A DNA stretch of 64,000 nt, from the NCBI RefSeq assembly GCF_041346925.1, contig NZ_CP166840.1:2413001-2477000 (forward strand), given 5' to 3'. Position numbers and translations under genes: made by a program. The DNA comes from Agaribacterium sp. ZY112 (GTDB lineage: Bacteria; Pseudomonadota; Gammaproteobacteria; Pseudomonadales; Cellvibrionaceae). Numbering within the stretch: the stretch's first letter is position 1; each line of letters opens with the position of its first letter. The notes under the pieces are model-generated. The model was not told the origin of the DNA and made no database searches. It worked only from the letters and a program-made list of their open reading frames with translations. Shown here piece after piece: positions 45,609 to 57,290 of this stretch.

Positions 45609-46598
45609 ATGGGGCTAGCAGTAGAAAAACTCAATGTGGAAGCAGAAAAGCATAGATCGAAATGTGAACAATGTCAGAGTCTAGATCCTGAGTTTTTACA
45701 GGATGTATGGCAGGGTTTGTCGGAAAATAAAAAGCGCTTGTCGCCTAAGTATTTTTACGATGAACGAGGCTCTCAATTTTTTGATGATATTTGCGCTTTA
45801 GCTGAGTACTACCCTTATCGTACCGAGTTAACAATGTTGCCTGAGGTCGCGAAGCAGCTTGTCAGTTTGTTAGATGATGACCTGACCATCGTTGAGTTTG
45901 GTGCCGGCTCTCTAATAAAAATTCGTCCGTTGTTAAAAGAGATGAAGCAAGTGCGAAGTTTTATTCCGGTAGATGTAAGTGGCGAGCATTTATATCAATC
46001 TGCTCGTGCCCTAAGGCATGAATTTCCAGATGTAAGAGTCAAACCTCATGTTGCTGATATGTGTGCACCGGGGCAGTTGCCATCAACCAAGCATAAAAAG
46101 ATGGGATTTTTTCCGGGTTCTACCATCGGTAATTTTGATGCGGTAGATGCTGTACAGTTTCTCAAAAGTGTACGTGAAAGTTTGGGGGCTGAAGCCAAGC
46201 TATTAATTGGTGTGGATACCAAAAAGTCTCCCGCTATTTTGCACCGGGCTTATAATGATCAACGTGGTATCACAGCCTCTTTTAACTTAAATGTGCTGCG
46301 TCGTTTAAATAACGAACTTGATTCAGATATCGATTTACGCCAATTTGAGCACTATGCGTTTTATAATGCCTCGCAAGGTTGTATAGAGATGCACCTTGTC
46401 AGCACCTGCTATCAAGAGTTTAGTGTTGCAGGGCGCTCATTCTCAATGCATGCTGGTGAGAGCATCCATACAGAAAATTCCTATAAATACACGCCCGAGC
46501 AATTTCAGCACTTAGCTGCGCAAGCCGGTTGGCAAATTCAAGAGAAGTGGTTAGCCGATGGAGATATGTTTAGTATCTTTCTCTTAAGTGCAGATTAA
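45609..46598 (+). CDS. egtD: L-histidine N-alpha-methyltransferase
   Basis: EgtD makes trimethyl-histidine (hercynine) from His and three SAM molecules. The 329-aa protein has the family N-terminus (LSPKYFYDERGSQFFDDICALAEYYPYRTE), a SAM-binding site in VEFGAGSLIKIRPLL, IPVDVSG, and FFPGSTIGNF. Its length fits the family. It works with EgtB upstream; no EgtE-type lyase is seen nearby, though unrelated PLP enzymes may fill that role. Confidence 0.95.
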   Translation: MGLAVEKLNVEAEKHRSKCEQCQSLDPEFLQDVWQGLSENKKRLSPKYFYDERGSQFFDDICALAEYYPYRTELTMLPEVAKQLVSLLDDDLTIVEFGAGSLIKIRPLLKEMKQVRSFIPVDVSGEHLYQSARALRHEFPDVRVKPHVADMCAPGQLPSTKHKKMGFFPGSTIGNFDAVDAVQFLKSVRESLGAEAKLLIGVDTKKSPAILHRAYNDQRGITASFNLNVLRRLNNELDSDIDLRQFEHYAFYNASQGCIEMHLVSTCYQEFSVAGRSFSMHAGESIHTENSYKYTPEQFQHLAAQAGWQIQEKWLADGDMFSIFLLSAD

Positions 46599-46659
46599 GT
46601 GTAAGCAGCGAACACTATGCAAAGGCCTTAGCTAGCGACAAGCTAGGACAGAGAACACA

Positions 46660-47463
46660 TTGAAAGATATAGAGTACCAATTACTAAGCGCTTTCTCAGG
46701 TGTGGGCTGCAAAGGCAGCCCTCATCGAGTCATCATTAACTCTGGAGCCATCGACGAGGCACAGTACCTAGATTACAGCAGCGAAGTTAGTCCAGATATC
46801 GTTGTTGTTATTCCCGAAGAGCAAATCAACAGCACTGACATCAGCCCACGTATTTTTCACCATGGCCAAGAAGTTCTTTTTTGTGGCTCTGGGGCGATGG
46901 CCTGTGCTTGGATGCTTTATTCCAGGCTTGAGCAGCAAGAGCCGTTGCAAAATAATCCTAAGTTTAAGATTCATCTGCCCAATAAAGATCTAAGTGTGCT
47001 TAAGACGGCTAAAGGTTTGAGTATGGAGGTGAATGCCGCATTACAGGCTAAACGTGTGCGTATTGGCCCGTGGGAGGCGATCTTGCGCCACCAGGTACTC
47101 GACAGTGTTGAGGTTGCTGCTCATTACGTTATTGTTGAAATTGAAAGTGCGGCAGAGCTTCGTTATCTCAGACCCAATTTAAAGCAGCTATGTCGCTACA
47201 CGAATAAAGCCTTAATCGTGACGGCCTTAGGGCGAGCGGATTATCGTGAAGACTATTGTATGCGCTATTTTGCTCCTCAGTTTGGCAACGATGAAGATAG
47301 CGCGACGGCGTCAGCAAATAGTTATTTGATGAAGTATTGGCAATTAAAGCTCAATAAAAACCGCTTACAAGGACGCCAGCTCAGCAATTTAGGAGCATTA
47401 TTCTCGGGTACCGTACGTGGTTCTCACGTGAGTTTGAGTGGCAAATTTGTTGCTCGAACTTAG
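46660..47463 (+). CDS. PhzF/DapF-fold isomerase-like protein
   Basis: The 267-aa product has the two-domain PhzF/diaminopimelate-epimerase pattern. The N-terminal loop reads CGSGAMACAW (residues 75-84), which resembles the Cys-containing DapF loop and not the GHATLA of PhzF, while the C-terminal loop reads FAPQFGNDEDSATASA (204-219), the PhzF form. The N-terminal Glu typical of catalytic PhzF is not clearly visible. The start is TTG. It follows egtD by 61 bases, so a role in ergothioneine metabolism is possible but unproven. Confidence 0.7.
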   Translation: MKDIEYQLLSAFSGVGCKGSPHRVIINSGAIDEAQYLDYSSEVSPDIVVVIPEEQINSTDISPRIFHHGQEVLFCGSGAMACAWMLYSRLEQQEPLQNNPKFKIHLPNKDLSVLKTAKGLSMEVNAALQAKRVRIGPWEAILRHQVLDSVEVAAHYVIVEIESAAELRYLRPNLKQLCRYTNKALIVTALGRADYREDYCMRYFAPQFGNDEDSATASANSYLMKYWQLKLNKNRLQGRQLSNLGALFSGTVRGSHVSLSGKFVART

Positions 47464-47481
47464 ACTGCTGGGGTACAAATA

Positions 47482-47513
47482 TTTGAAGCTAGGCCAGTCG
47501 CACTAGCTTCAAA
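47482..47513. terminator. stem-loop between convergent PhzF-like and mgsA genes
   Basis: TTTGAAGCTAG and CTAGCTTCAAA make a perfect 11-bp stem with a 10-base loop between the two convergent genes. It probably ends transcripts from both sides, though neither side has a strong T-run. Confidence 0.65.
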
Positions 47514-47522
47514 TCACCGGGC

Positions 47523-47990
47523 TTAGTCTGCTGTACGTTCTTTGATATAAAGATCGTAATCTGGAATGTGGCGCTCATAGGTGGAAGAGATAAGCGGCGA
47601 TGTGATGACAAAGTCCGCTGATGCTGGATTACAAGCTACGGGGATATTCCATGCGGCTGCAAGGCGTAACAAGGCCTTGACATCAGGGTCGTGAGGCATG
47701 GGTTCAAACGGGTCCCAGAAAAAGATTAGAACATCAATATCGCCTTCAGAAATTTTTGCGCCAATTTGCTGGTCACCACCGAGTGGGCCGCTAATGTACT
47801 TATGTACCTTGAGGCCCAGTGCTTTTTCCAGAGCATAACCTGTGGTACCTGTAGCATATAGCGCGTGGGTACTAAGCTCTTCGCGATTCTTTGTGGCCCA
47901 CTCGTTAAGTACAGGTTTCATATTGTCATGAGCAACTAAGGCAATATTTTTGTTCTTGTGTAGGGGGGCAAGTTTGGTTTTCAAGCGCAA
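47523..47990 (-). CDS. mgsA: methylglyoxal synthase
   Basis: MgsA turns dihydroxyacetone phosphate into methylglyoxal, a bypass used when phosphate is short. The 155-aa length is normal. Family motifs are LVAHDNMK, YATGTTGYAL, the catalytic-Asp region ISGPLGGDQQIGA, and the phosphate-binding CNPASADFVITSPL. It lies alone, converging on the PhzF-like gene; its upstream gap faces the tRNA-Arg promoter. Confidence 0.96.
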   Translation of the reverse strand: MRLKTKLAPLHKNKNIALVAHDNMKPVLNEWATKNREELSTHALYATGTTGYALEKALGLKVHKYISGPLGGDQQIGAKISEGDIDVLIFFWDPFEPMPHDPDVKALLRLAAAWNIPVACNPASADFVITSPLISSTYERHIPDYDLYIKERTAD

Positions 47991-48128
47991 CTCCTTGTTG
48001 GTCTTGTTTTCGGCGTATTGATCGCTATTTGATCAGCGCTCTAATGCATTGATTTTACTACATATTAGGCCGCTGCATGGGGATTGCTAGCGCTTTTTAG
48101 CGCAAATGAAAAAAACTTAAAATAAGTG

Positions 48129-48157
48129 TTGACTCTAAAGTGCTCTATACCTATTAT
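48129..48157 (+). promoter_or_regulatory. sigma70 promoter of tRNA-Arg
   Basis: TTGACT and TATTAT stand 17 bases apart, followed by a GC-rich stretch (ACGCGCCC) of the kind seen before stable RNA genes under stringent control. The tRNA begins 41 bases after the -10 element. Confidence 0.85.
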
Positions 48158-48197
48158 ACGCGCCCTCTGACGAGGTCAGCACATGTCGGAGAGTAAC

Positions 48198-48274
48198 GCA
48201 CTCGTAGCTCAGCTGGATAGAGTACTCGGCTACGAACCGAGCGGTCGAAGGTTCGAATCCTTCCGAGTGCGCCA
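48198..48274 (+). tRNA. tRNA-Arg(ACG)
   Basis: The 77-base gene starts GCACTCG and ends CGAGTGC plus GCCA, so the acceptor stem pairs fully and CCA is encoded. The anticodon arm is CTCGG-CTACGAA-CCGAG, giving anticodon ACG, which reads CGU codons. The T arm has the standard GGTTCGAATCC. The nif genes begin just beyond it, so it may mark an island edge. Confidence 0.97.
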
Positions 48275-48279
48275 TATAT

Positions 48280-48312
48280 AAAAAGGCCCAAGCGAAAGCT
48301 TGGGCCTTTTTT
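48280..48312. terminator. bidirectional intrinsic terminator after tRNA-Arg and nifQ
   Basis: AAAAAGGCCCAAGC pairs with GCTTGGGCCTTTTTT around a GAAA loop. The T-runs on each strand let it stop both the tRNA transcript and the converging nifB-fdxN-nifQ transcript. Confidence 0.93.
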
Positions 48313-48367
48313 GTTTGTGCAATGAAAATCTTATGCTTGAATTTTTTTGAGCCGTCTTGATTGCCCC

Positions 48368-48958
48368 TTATAGCTCTTCAGCAAAACACTCGTTATAACT
48401 TGTACAGCTTTCGCAGCTGGGTGAACGGCATACATAGTGGCCGCCTTGTTCACAGAGCTGTTTATAAAAGAACTTTTTCCAACGCATGTTCTTGTTGTTT
48501 TTAGTCGCGAGACTGTGAAAGTTATTGAGTAGTAGTAGTTTTAAGTCGCTACGGCTTTGTAAGCCTAGGGCTCGCCATAAATGGGCACTGCCTAAGCTGG
48601 CTAAGCTTATAATCTGAGCCAGCCACAGCTCCACTTCATGCTCACCGTTACGGGCGCTTATAAGTAACTGGTTTAGGTCTTGTGCTTCTTGCTTTCTAAG
48701 CTCTTTGAGTTCGAGTAATAAGTCGTCGTTTTTTTTAAGCGCAGGTGGTGCGTGCTTGTAGTTTAAATGGCAAAAATTTAAGAGTTGCAGCTTTTGCTCT
48801 TTCTGTAAGCCTAAGCAGGAGCTTAAGCCAGTTAAGCCCTGAGCTTGAGACTTAATAATGCCTTGTAGCATTCTTATGTTTTCAACTTGGCGTAGCAGTT
48901 TGAGCTTATTACTACTGAGCTCACTTGTTCTTTGGTTTAAATTGGCTACTTGGTTCAT
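48368..48958 (-). CDS. nifQ: NifQ, molybdenum donor for nitrogenase cofactor
   Basis: NifQ carries molybdenum on an iron-sulfur cluster and supplies it for FeMo-cofactor assembly on NifEN. The 196-aa protein ends with the family Cys signature C-x4-C-x2-C-x5-C (Cys177, 182, 185, 191), which is the cluster site. The rest is helical. It is the last gene of the nifB-fdxN-nifQ run, 7 bases after fdxN. The nifO gene that sits between in Azotobacter is absent. Confidence 0.9.
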   Translation of the reverse strand: MNQVANLNQRTSELSSNKLKLLRQVENIRMLQGIIKSQAQGLTGLSSCLGLQKEQKLQLLNFCHLNYKHAPPALKKNDDLLLELKELRKQEAQDLNQLLISARNGEHEVELWLAQIISLASLGSAHLWRALGLQSRSDLKLLLLNNFHSLATKNNKNMRWKKFFYKQLCEQGGHYVCRSPSCESCTSYNECFAEEL

Positions 48959-48965
48959 AAGTCTG

Positions 48966-49235
48966 TTAATCCTGCTCCATGACCATAGCCAGCTTTTCTG
49001 GATAGATACCTGTCAGTGAGCCCGGAGGGTTAAACGCAATGCCAAAGCTATCGAGAATAGCCATCTCAACAGGGCAGACACTGGCACATTGAGGGTCGGC
49101 ATAATCACCCACACATTCGGTGCATTTATCAGCCCTGACCATCATTTGCTGGTCGCCTTCATAGATGGCCTGGCTTGGGCACACATCTAAACAGCCCCAA
49201 CAACTGACACACGCGTCTACAATTTTTACTGCCAT
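48966..49235 (-). CDS. fdxN: FdxN-type 4Fe-4S ferredoxin
   Basis: The 89-aa ferredoxin has two cluster motifs: C-x2-C-x2-C-x3-C (from Cys9, ACVSCWGCLDVCP) and the longer C-x2-C-x8-C-x3-C (CTECVGDYADPQCASVCP). This pattern is that of the nif-linked FdxN, which supplies electrons to NifB. It lies 19 bases after nifB and 7 bases before nifQ, so all three are one transcript. Whether it also serves nitrogenase itself is unknown. Confidence 0.9.
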   Translation of the reverse strand: MAVKIVDACVSCWGCLDVCPSQAIYEGDQQMMVRADKCTECVGDYADPQCASVCPVEMAILDSFGIAFNPPGSLTGIYPEKLAMVMEQD

Positions 49236-49254
49236 AAACCGAACTCCTGCTTTA

Positions 49255-50703
49255 TTAAGCGAGTTGATGGGTAGGCTCTGCCTGAACGGCGTCTTCTAGC
49301 TGCCTACTCATAGCCATAAGTGCCTCGTCGATCGTGTCCATAGCGAAATCGCTGCTCGGTTTGATACCGGCGGCTTCTAGTTTTTGCCAAGGGCCAAAAC
49401 CAATTTTTGCGCAGAGAACAGCGGCACAACCTTCAAGGCTTTGTATGGCTTGTTCAAGTAGCTGTTCGCGTTCATCACAGTGCTCTGTGCCCGAGCAATA
49501 AGCCTCGATTGAACGCCGGCCTACAAAGTTCACACTCTGTGGGCCAGCGCGATATATTAAAAATTCCTTGGCATGGCCAAAATGTTGATCGACCAAATGA
49601 GATCCTTTACTCGCCACTGCAATTAAGGGGGCTGAGCTGGTCAAGCTGGTGTGATTCTGGTTTGCCGTATGGCGCTCCGGCGTGGCCTTGTATGTGGCCT
49701 CTGTCGATATGTGTTGTTGCTCTTGTTGTTCGAGCTTGGCTAGGCTGAACTCTGCACCTCTGTCTTCATCTAACATGCCTACGGCATCGGCGCGGCACTG
49801 GCGGCAGTGTCGCATTAACTTCATATCCATGCCGCAGGTAGCTTGCGCCTGCTCTAGCTCTGCTGCGGTTGGGCTGGCATGGCCCATAACACCAAAATAG
49901 GAACCGTGTTCTTTTTCAGCAATCAGCGGCATTAAATTATGCAAAAAGGCGCCGCGCTTTTTGATTTCTTGACTTAGCTCACCTAGGTGTTGGTCATTAA
50001 TACCTGGTATTAACACTGTATTTACTTTAACCAATACTCCGCGTTCGCTGAGTAGGCTTAGGCCTTTGAGTTGTTGCGCAATTAATATCTTGGCGGCCTT
50101 CTCGCCTCGTATACGGCGATGATTCCAATATATCCACGGATAAATCTTGGCACCTATAGCTGGATCAAGACAATTGATGGTAATTGTCACATGATCGATA
50201 TTAAATTCACAAAGTTCGTCAATTAGGCTGGGTAGCATCAAGCCATTGGTTGATAAACACAGTTTCAGTTCGGGTTGTTGTTCTGTTAGTAGGCGAAAGG
50301 TTTCAAAGGTGCGTTTGGCATTAGCAAGGGCGTCACCGGGCCCAGCAATACCAAGTACACTGAGTTGAGGGATCTCAGCAGCGACGGCCTTCACTTTTTT
50401 AAGACCTTGAGCTGGTGTCAGTATTTCCGAGACAACACCTGGCCGGCTCTCATTTGAACAATCGTATTTACGGTTGCAGTAGTTACACTGAATATTACAA
50501 GCTGGTGCAACGGCCAAATGCATACGTGCGAACTTTTGGTGAGCTTGCTCGCTATAACAGGGATGATTTTCTATTTTCTTTTGAATGTGCTCGGGAATAT
50601 CGCTGCTGCTTGTGGCGGAACTTGGGCAGCTTGTTGAAGGGCATTGATCAGCAGGTGGGCTGTCAGAAGAGCGGGCGATAATAGTTAAGTCCATGGCATT
50701 CAC
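49255..50703 (-). CDS. nifB: NifB, radical-SAM nitrogenase cofactor synthase
   Basis: NifB makes the NifB-co core of FeMo-cofactor, inserting carbon from SAM. The 482-aa protein has the radical-SAM motif C-x3-C-x2-C (Cys69, 73, 76 in PACNIQCNYC), the NRKYDCSNES segment, HNLMPLI in the barrel, and a C-terminal NifX-like domain (about residues 358-465, KGSHLVDQHFGHAKEF). This is the long two-domain form typical of proteobacteria. It is controlled by the sigma54/NifA elements just upstream. Confidence 0.97.
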   Translation of the reverse strand: MNAMDLTIIARSSDSPPADQCPSTSCPSSATSSSDIPEHIQKKIENHPCYSEQAHQKFARMHLAVAPACNIQCNYCNRKYDCSNESRPGVVSEILTPAQGLKKVKAVAAEIPQLSVLGIAGPGDALANAKRTFETFRLLTEQQPELKLCLSTNGLMLPSLIDELCEFNIDHVTITINCLDPAIGAKIYPWIYWNHRRIRGEKAAKILIAQQLKGLSLLSERGVLVKVNTVLIPGINDQHLGELSQEIKKRGAFLHNLMPLIAEKEHGSYFGVMGHASPTAAELEQAQATCGMDMKLMRHCRQCRADAVGMLDEDRGAEFSLAKLEQQEQQHISTEATYKATPERHTANQNHTSLTSSAPLIAVASKGSHLVDQHFGHAKEFLIYRAGPQSVNFVGRRSIEAYCSGTEHCDEREQLLEQAIQSLEGCAAVLCAKIGFGPWQKLEAAGIKPSSDFAMDTIDEALMAMSRQLEDAVQAEPTHQLA

Positions 50704-50732
50704 TTGTTACAACGGTTAATGATATAAGTGAT

Positions 50733-50748
50733 TGCAATCCCTATGCCT
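50733..50748 (-). promoter_or_regulatory. sigma54 promoter of nifB
   Basis: On the minus strand the sequence reads AGGCATAGGGATTGCA, with GG and GC ten bases apart and the TTGCA half matching the consensus exactly. It lies 30 bases before the nifB start. Confidence 0.85.
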
Positions 50749-50799
50749 TTTAATAAGTTGTTGTTTATATTGAGTTTTTATTGGTTTTATTGGGCTTTT

Positions 50800-50815
50800 T
50801 GTAGCTGAGTTGACA
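50800..50815 (-). promoter_or_regulatory. NifA upstream activator site for nifB, proximal
   Basis: TGTAGCTGAGTTGACA is an exact TGT-N10-ACA match. It lies about 52 bases upstream of the sigma54 promoter, within the normal range. Confidence 0.8.
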
Positions 50816-50832
50816 GGCTTTCAGGAAACAAT

Positions 50833-50848
50833 TGTAAGAAGCCTTACA
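50833..50848 (-). promoter_or_regulatory. NifA upstream activator site for nifB, distal
   Basis: TGTAAGAAGCCTTACA is an exact TGT-N10-ACA match and also a near-perfect palindrome. It lies 33 bases beyond the proximal site, close to three helix turns. Confidence 0.85.
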
Positions 50849-50882
50849 CAAGTGAGAACTAGAGCTCCGTTCTCACTTGTGT
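50846..50882 (-). terminator. long stem-loop right after nifA
   Basis: ACACAAGTGAGAAC and GTTCTCACTTGTGT form a perfect 14-bp stem with a 9-base loop, starting 3 bases after the nifA stop. There is no T-run, and the far arm reaches into the distal NifA site of nifB. It may end the nifLA message or protect its 3' end. Confidence 0.65.
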
Positions 50883-50885
50883 AGT

Positions 50886-54342
<3,457 letters not shown>

Positions 54343-54370
54343 TAAACAGCCACAAACAAAACCGACGTTT

Positions 54371-54386
54371 TGTAATCTTTATTACA
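54371..54386 (+). promoter_or_regulatory. NifA upstream activator site, proximal, for rnf
   Basis: TGTAATCTTTATTACA is an exact TGT-N10-ACA match with dyad flanks (TTGTAA/TTACAA). It lies about 130 bases before the sigma54 promoter, a normal distance. Confidence 0.85.
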
Positions 54387-54515
54387 AGATTTAAATGAGA
54401 ATAAATGTCAATTAAGTTGTGGTATTTTTAAAAAAATTAAGGCAGATCAAATTTATTTATCGATGATCTATTGCCTTTAATTTTTGCCTGTCTAACAGCT
54501 TCACTGCAAGGTGGC

Positions 54516-54531
54516 TGGCACAGTTGCTGCA
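54516..54531 (+). promoter_or_regulatory. sigma54 promoter of the rnf-nafY operon
   Basis: TGGCACAGTTGCTGCA matches the -24 half exactly and keeps GC ten bases from GG; the -12 half is CTGCA. It stands 57 bases before the rnfA start. In the nifL-rnfA gap I see no clear promoter for nifL. Confidence 0.9.
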
Positions 54532-54587
54532 CTTAGGTTTACACAAGTAACAAGTCACTGTTTTGTAGAAGTTGCGGGGAATAACTT

Positions 54588-55169
54588 GTGGACTATTTAA
54601 GTTTGCTTATTGGTGCAGCGCTGGTAAATAACGTCGTTCTGGTGCGTTTTTTAGGTTTGTGTCCCTTTATGGGGGTATCCAGCAAACTCAGCACATCCAT
54701 AGGCATGAGTGCCGCAACCACCTTTGTAATGAGCTTTGCCTGCGCGGCTTCGTGGTTGATGGAAACCTATGTATTGGCGCCACTTGGCATTGGTTTTTTA
54801 CGCATCCTCGCTTATATCTTAGTCATTGCTGCTCTAGTGCAGTTTACAGAAACACTTATCCGAAAATTCAGTCCGCCTCTATATCGTTCCCTAGGTATTT
54901 ACCTACCTCTTATTACGACTAATTGTGCAGTACTCGGTGTACCCCTGATCAGCGTTAGAGATCAGCAAAGTTTTTTAGAAGCGCTTGTTTTTGGTTTTGG
55001 CTCGGCTCTCGGTTTTTGTTTGGTCATGGTTATGTTTGCGGGTATGAGAGAGCGCCTACAACTTGCTAATGTGCCTGCCTCTATGCAAGGGGCACCCATT
55101 GCTTTAGTGAGTGCGGGTTTACTTGCTATGAGTTTTTTGGGCTTTGGTGGCTTGGTCCACGTCAGTTAA
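54588..55169 (+). CDS. rnfA: RnfA, electron transport complex subunit
   Basis: RnfA is one of the membrane subunits of the Rnf complex, which uses ion-motive force to drive electrons from NADH onto low-potential ferredoxin for nitrogenase. The 193-aa protein has six hydrophobic segments with NNVVLVRFLGLCPFMGVS and the ITTNCAVLG motif around the conserved Cys that help hold the shared cluster. The start is GTG. It opens the operon under the sigma54 promoter and precedes rnfB by 13 bases. Confidence 0.95.
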   Translation: MDYLSLLIGAALVNNVVLVRFLGLCPFMGVSSKLSTSIGMSAATTFVMSFACAASWLMETYVLAPLGIGFLRILAYILVIAALVQFTETLIRKFSPPLYRSLGIYLPLITTNCAVLGVPLISVRDQQSFLEALVFGFGSALGFCLVMVMFAGMRERLQLANVPASMQGAPIALVSAGLLAMSFLGFGGLVHVS

Positions 55170-55182
55170 GGGAGGGTTAACT

Positions 55183-55716
55183 ATGATCGTTGCTGTACTC
55201 GCCATCACTAGCCTCGGGGCCATTTTGGGCTTGTTGTTAGCAGTAGCTGGTAAATATTTTGCCGTAGAGGAAGGCAATCCTTTAGTTAAAGAAATTGTGG
55301 CCTTACTGCCCCAAAGTCAGTGTGGTCAATGTGGTTATCTTGGTTGCAGCGATGCGGCTAATTCTTTAGTAGAGGGCGAAGTCGGCATAAATTTTTGCCC
55401 ACCCGGAGGCCGAGCATTATTAGATGAACTCGCCGCGTTAATGGGGGTGGACCCAAGTGAAGCCGGTGATTTATCCGCCCCCAAACTTGCCCAAATTAAT
55501 GAAGAAATTTGTGTGGGGTGCACCCGCTGTTTAAAAGCCTGCCCAACGGATGCCATTGTTGGTGCGACAGGCCAAATACATGTGGTTTTAAGCGAAGCTT
55601 GTAGTGGTTGCAAACAGTGCTTAGATAGCTGCCCAGAAAACTGCATCACACTTGAAGAAGAAGCTGCTGGTATTAATAACTGGCGCTGGCCCAAACCTGA
55701 ATTAGGAGGGCTATAA
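55183..55716 (+). CDS. rnfB: RnfB, iron-sulfur subunit of Rnf complex
   Basis: RnfB is the electron-output subunit that passes electrons to soluble ferredoxin. The 177-aa protein has an N-terminal membrane helix (about residues 1-25), a four-Cys cluster motif (QCGQCGYLGC...C) and two 4Fe-4S motifs, CVGCTRCLKACP and CSGCKQCLDSCP. I chose the ATG at 55183 with AAGGGAGGG before it, not the frame from 55144, which overlaps rnfA. It lies 2 bases before rnfC. Confidence 0.95.
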   Translation: MIVAVLAITSLGAILGLLLAVAGKYFAVEEGNPLVKEIVALLPQSQCGQCGYLGCSDAANSLVEGEVGINFCPPGGRALLDELAALMGVDPSEAGDLSAPKLAQINEEICVGCTRCLKACPTDAIVGATGQIHVVLSEACSGCKQCLDSCPENCITLEEEAAGINNWRWPKPELGGL

Positions 55717-55718
55717 GT

Positions 55719-57290
55719 ATGTTTAGAGGCCTGTTAAAACTTGCGCCTGTACAAGGCGGTGTTCACCCATCTGCTAACAAAGCTCGCTCTTCAGCTTTGC
55801 ATGTTAGTGCTGCGCCTATTCCGCCTAAATTGTTTTTACCTTTATTGCAGCACGCAGGAGCGGCAGCGATCCCTATCGTTAAAGTAGGAGAAAGGGTGTT
55901 AAAAGGCCAGTTAATTGCACTGGCACCATCGGAGTTATCGGCGCCGGTACACGCTTCTAGTTCAGGTACGGTGGTGGCCATAACTGACGTTTGTGCAGCT
56001 CACCCTTCGGGCTTTAATGCTCCGGCCATTGTGATCGAAACTGATGGCCAAGATCAGTGGTTACCAAAAGCAGAAGCGAGTGATGCTTTTCAAGAAGATG
56101 CGATGGTTTTGGCTAATCGAGTTGCTGAAGCAGGCATTGTTGGTATGGGCGGAGCTATTTTCCCTGCGGCAGTGAAATTAAAGCAGGGCGCCAAACACGA
56201 AATTAAAACACTATTAGTCAATGGCAGCGAATGTGAGCCCTACCTCAGTTGTGACGATAGGCTAATGCGCGAAAAAGCTGAGGATATTATTGAGGGCGCG
56301 CGTTTGATTCGCCACATCCTCAAAGCCTTTAGGGTAGTGATCGCAATCGAAGATAATAAACACGAAGCTATTGCTGCAATGAAAGCTGCCGCAGAAGCCT
56401 ACGGTATGGTCGAAGTCGAAGTTGTTCCCACTCGTTACCCTATGGGCTCTGCCAAACAATTAATTCAAGAAATAACTGGGCGTGAAGTACCCGCTGGTGC
56501 TCGTAGTACTTCGGTGGGCGTCTTAGTGCACAACGTGGGAACGGTCTATGCCATCTTTCAAGCTCTAACTCAAGGCCGGCCTTTAATCTCTCGTATCGTC
56601 ACTGTTGCCGGAGGTTGTGTTAGTCGCCCCAAAAACATTGAAGCCTTGGTCGGCACTCCAATTGAAGAGTTATTTAAGGCTTGTGGAGGCTTAACAGAAG
56701 AGCCTGCTCGTTTATTACTTGGTGGGCCGATGATGGGTATCGCGTTGACATCAACAGCCGTTCCGATCATTAAAGGCGCTACAGGTGTTCTTGCATTAAG
56801 TAAAAGTGAAGTGCAGCAGGATCAGGCTTCACCGTGTATACGCTGCGCAAGCTGTGTTGATGTATGCCCCATGGGGTTAATGCCTTTAGATATGGCCGCC
56901 TTAATCAAAGCTGAAAATGCTGAAGCAGCGGTTGATTATGGATTGGCAGATTGCATACTTTGTGGGTCTTGCTCCTATGTATGCCCCTCGCACTTACCTT
57001 TAGTACAGTATTTTCGTTACGCCAAAGACAAACAAGCAGAAAAGCGAGAAGCAGCTAAAAAACTAGATCTCACCGTTACTATGAGTCTTGCCAAACAAAA
57101 ACGTTTAGAGCAAGAAAAAGCGCGTAAAACCGCGGAGAAAGCGGCCAAACGCGCGTCCAAAAAACGCAGGCCAAGTCGTAGGCGCGGTTCGGAATCCGCT
57201 GTCTTGCAAGAAGCGCCACAAGAACAAAAAACAGCACAAGAAACTACTCAAACAGCGGTAGAACATAAAGAGCAGGAGTTAATTTCGTGA
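55719..57290 (+). CDS. rnfC: RnfC, NADH- and FMN-binding subunit of Rnf complex
   Basis: RnfC is the membrane-associated subunit that takes electrons from NADH. It has the Rossmann-like NADH/FMN domain (AGIVGMGGAIFPAAVKL, LLVNGSECEPYLSCDDRLM) and two 4Fe-4S motifs CIRCASCVDVCP and CILCGSCSYVCP (about residues 370-425). After residue 440 comes a Lys/Arg/Ala-rich helical tail of about 80 residues that is likely a basic surface extension. It overlaps the rnfD start by 4 bases. Confidence 0.96.
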   Translation: MFRGLLKLAPVQGGVHPSANKARSSALHVSAAPIPPKLFLPLLQHAGAAAIPIVKVGERVLKGQLIALAPSELSAPVHASSSGTVVAITDVCAAHPSGFNAPAIVIETDGQDQWLPKAEASDAFQEDAMVLANRVAEAGIVGMGGAIFPAAVKLKQGAKHEIKTLLVNGSECEPYLSCDDRLMREKAEDIIEGARLIRHILKAFRVVIAIEDNKHEAIAAMKAAAEAYGMVEVEVVPTRYPMGSAKQLIQEITGREVPAGARSTSVGVLVHNVGTVYAIFQALTQGRPLISRIVTVAGGCVSRPKNIEALVGTPIEELFKACGGLTEEPARLLLGGPMMGIALTSTAVPIIKGATGVLALSKSEVQQDQASPCIRCASCVDVCPMGLMPLDMAALIKAENAEAAVDYGLADCILCGSCSYVCPSHLPLVQYFRYAKDKQAEKREAAKKLDLTVTMSLAKQKRLEQEKARKTAEKAAKRASKKRRPSRRRGSESAVLQEAPQEQKTAQETTQTAVEHKEQELIS

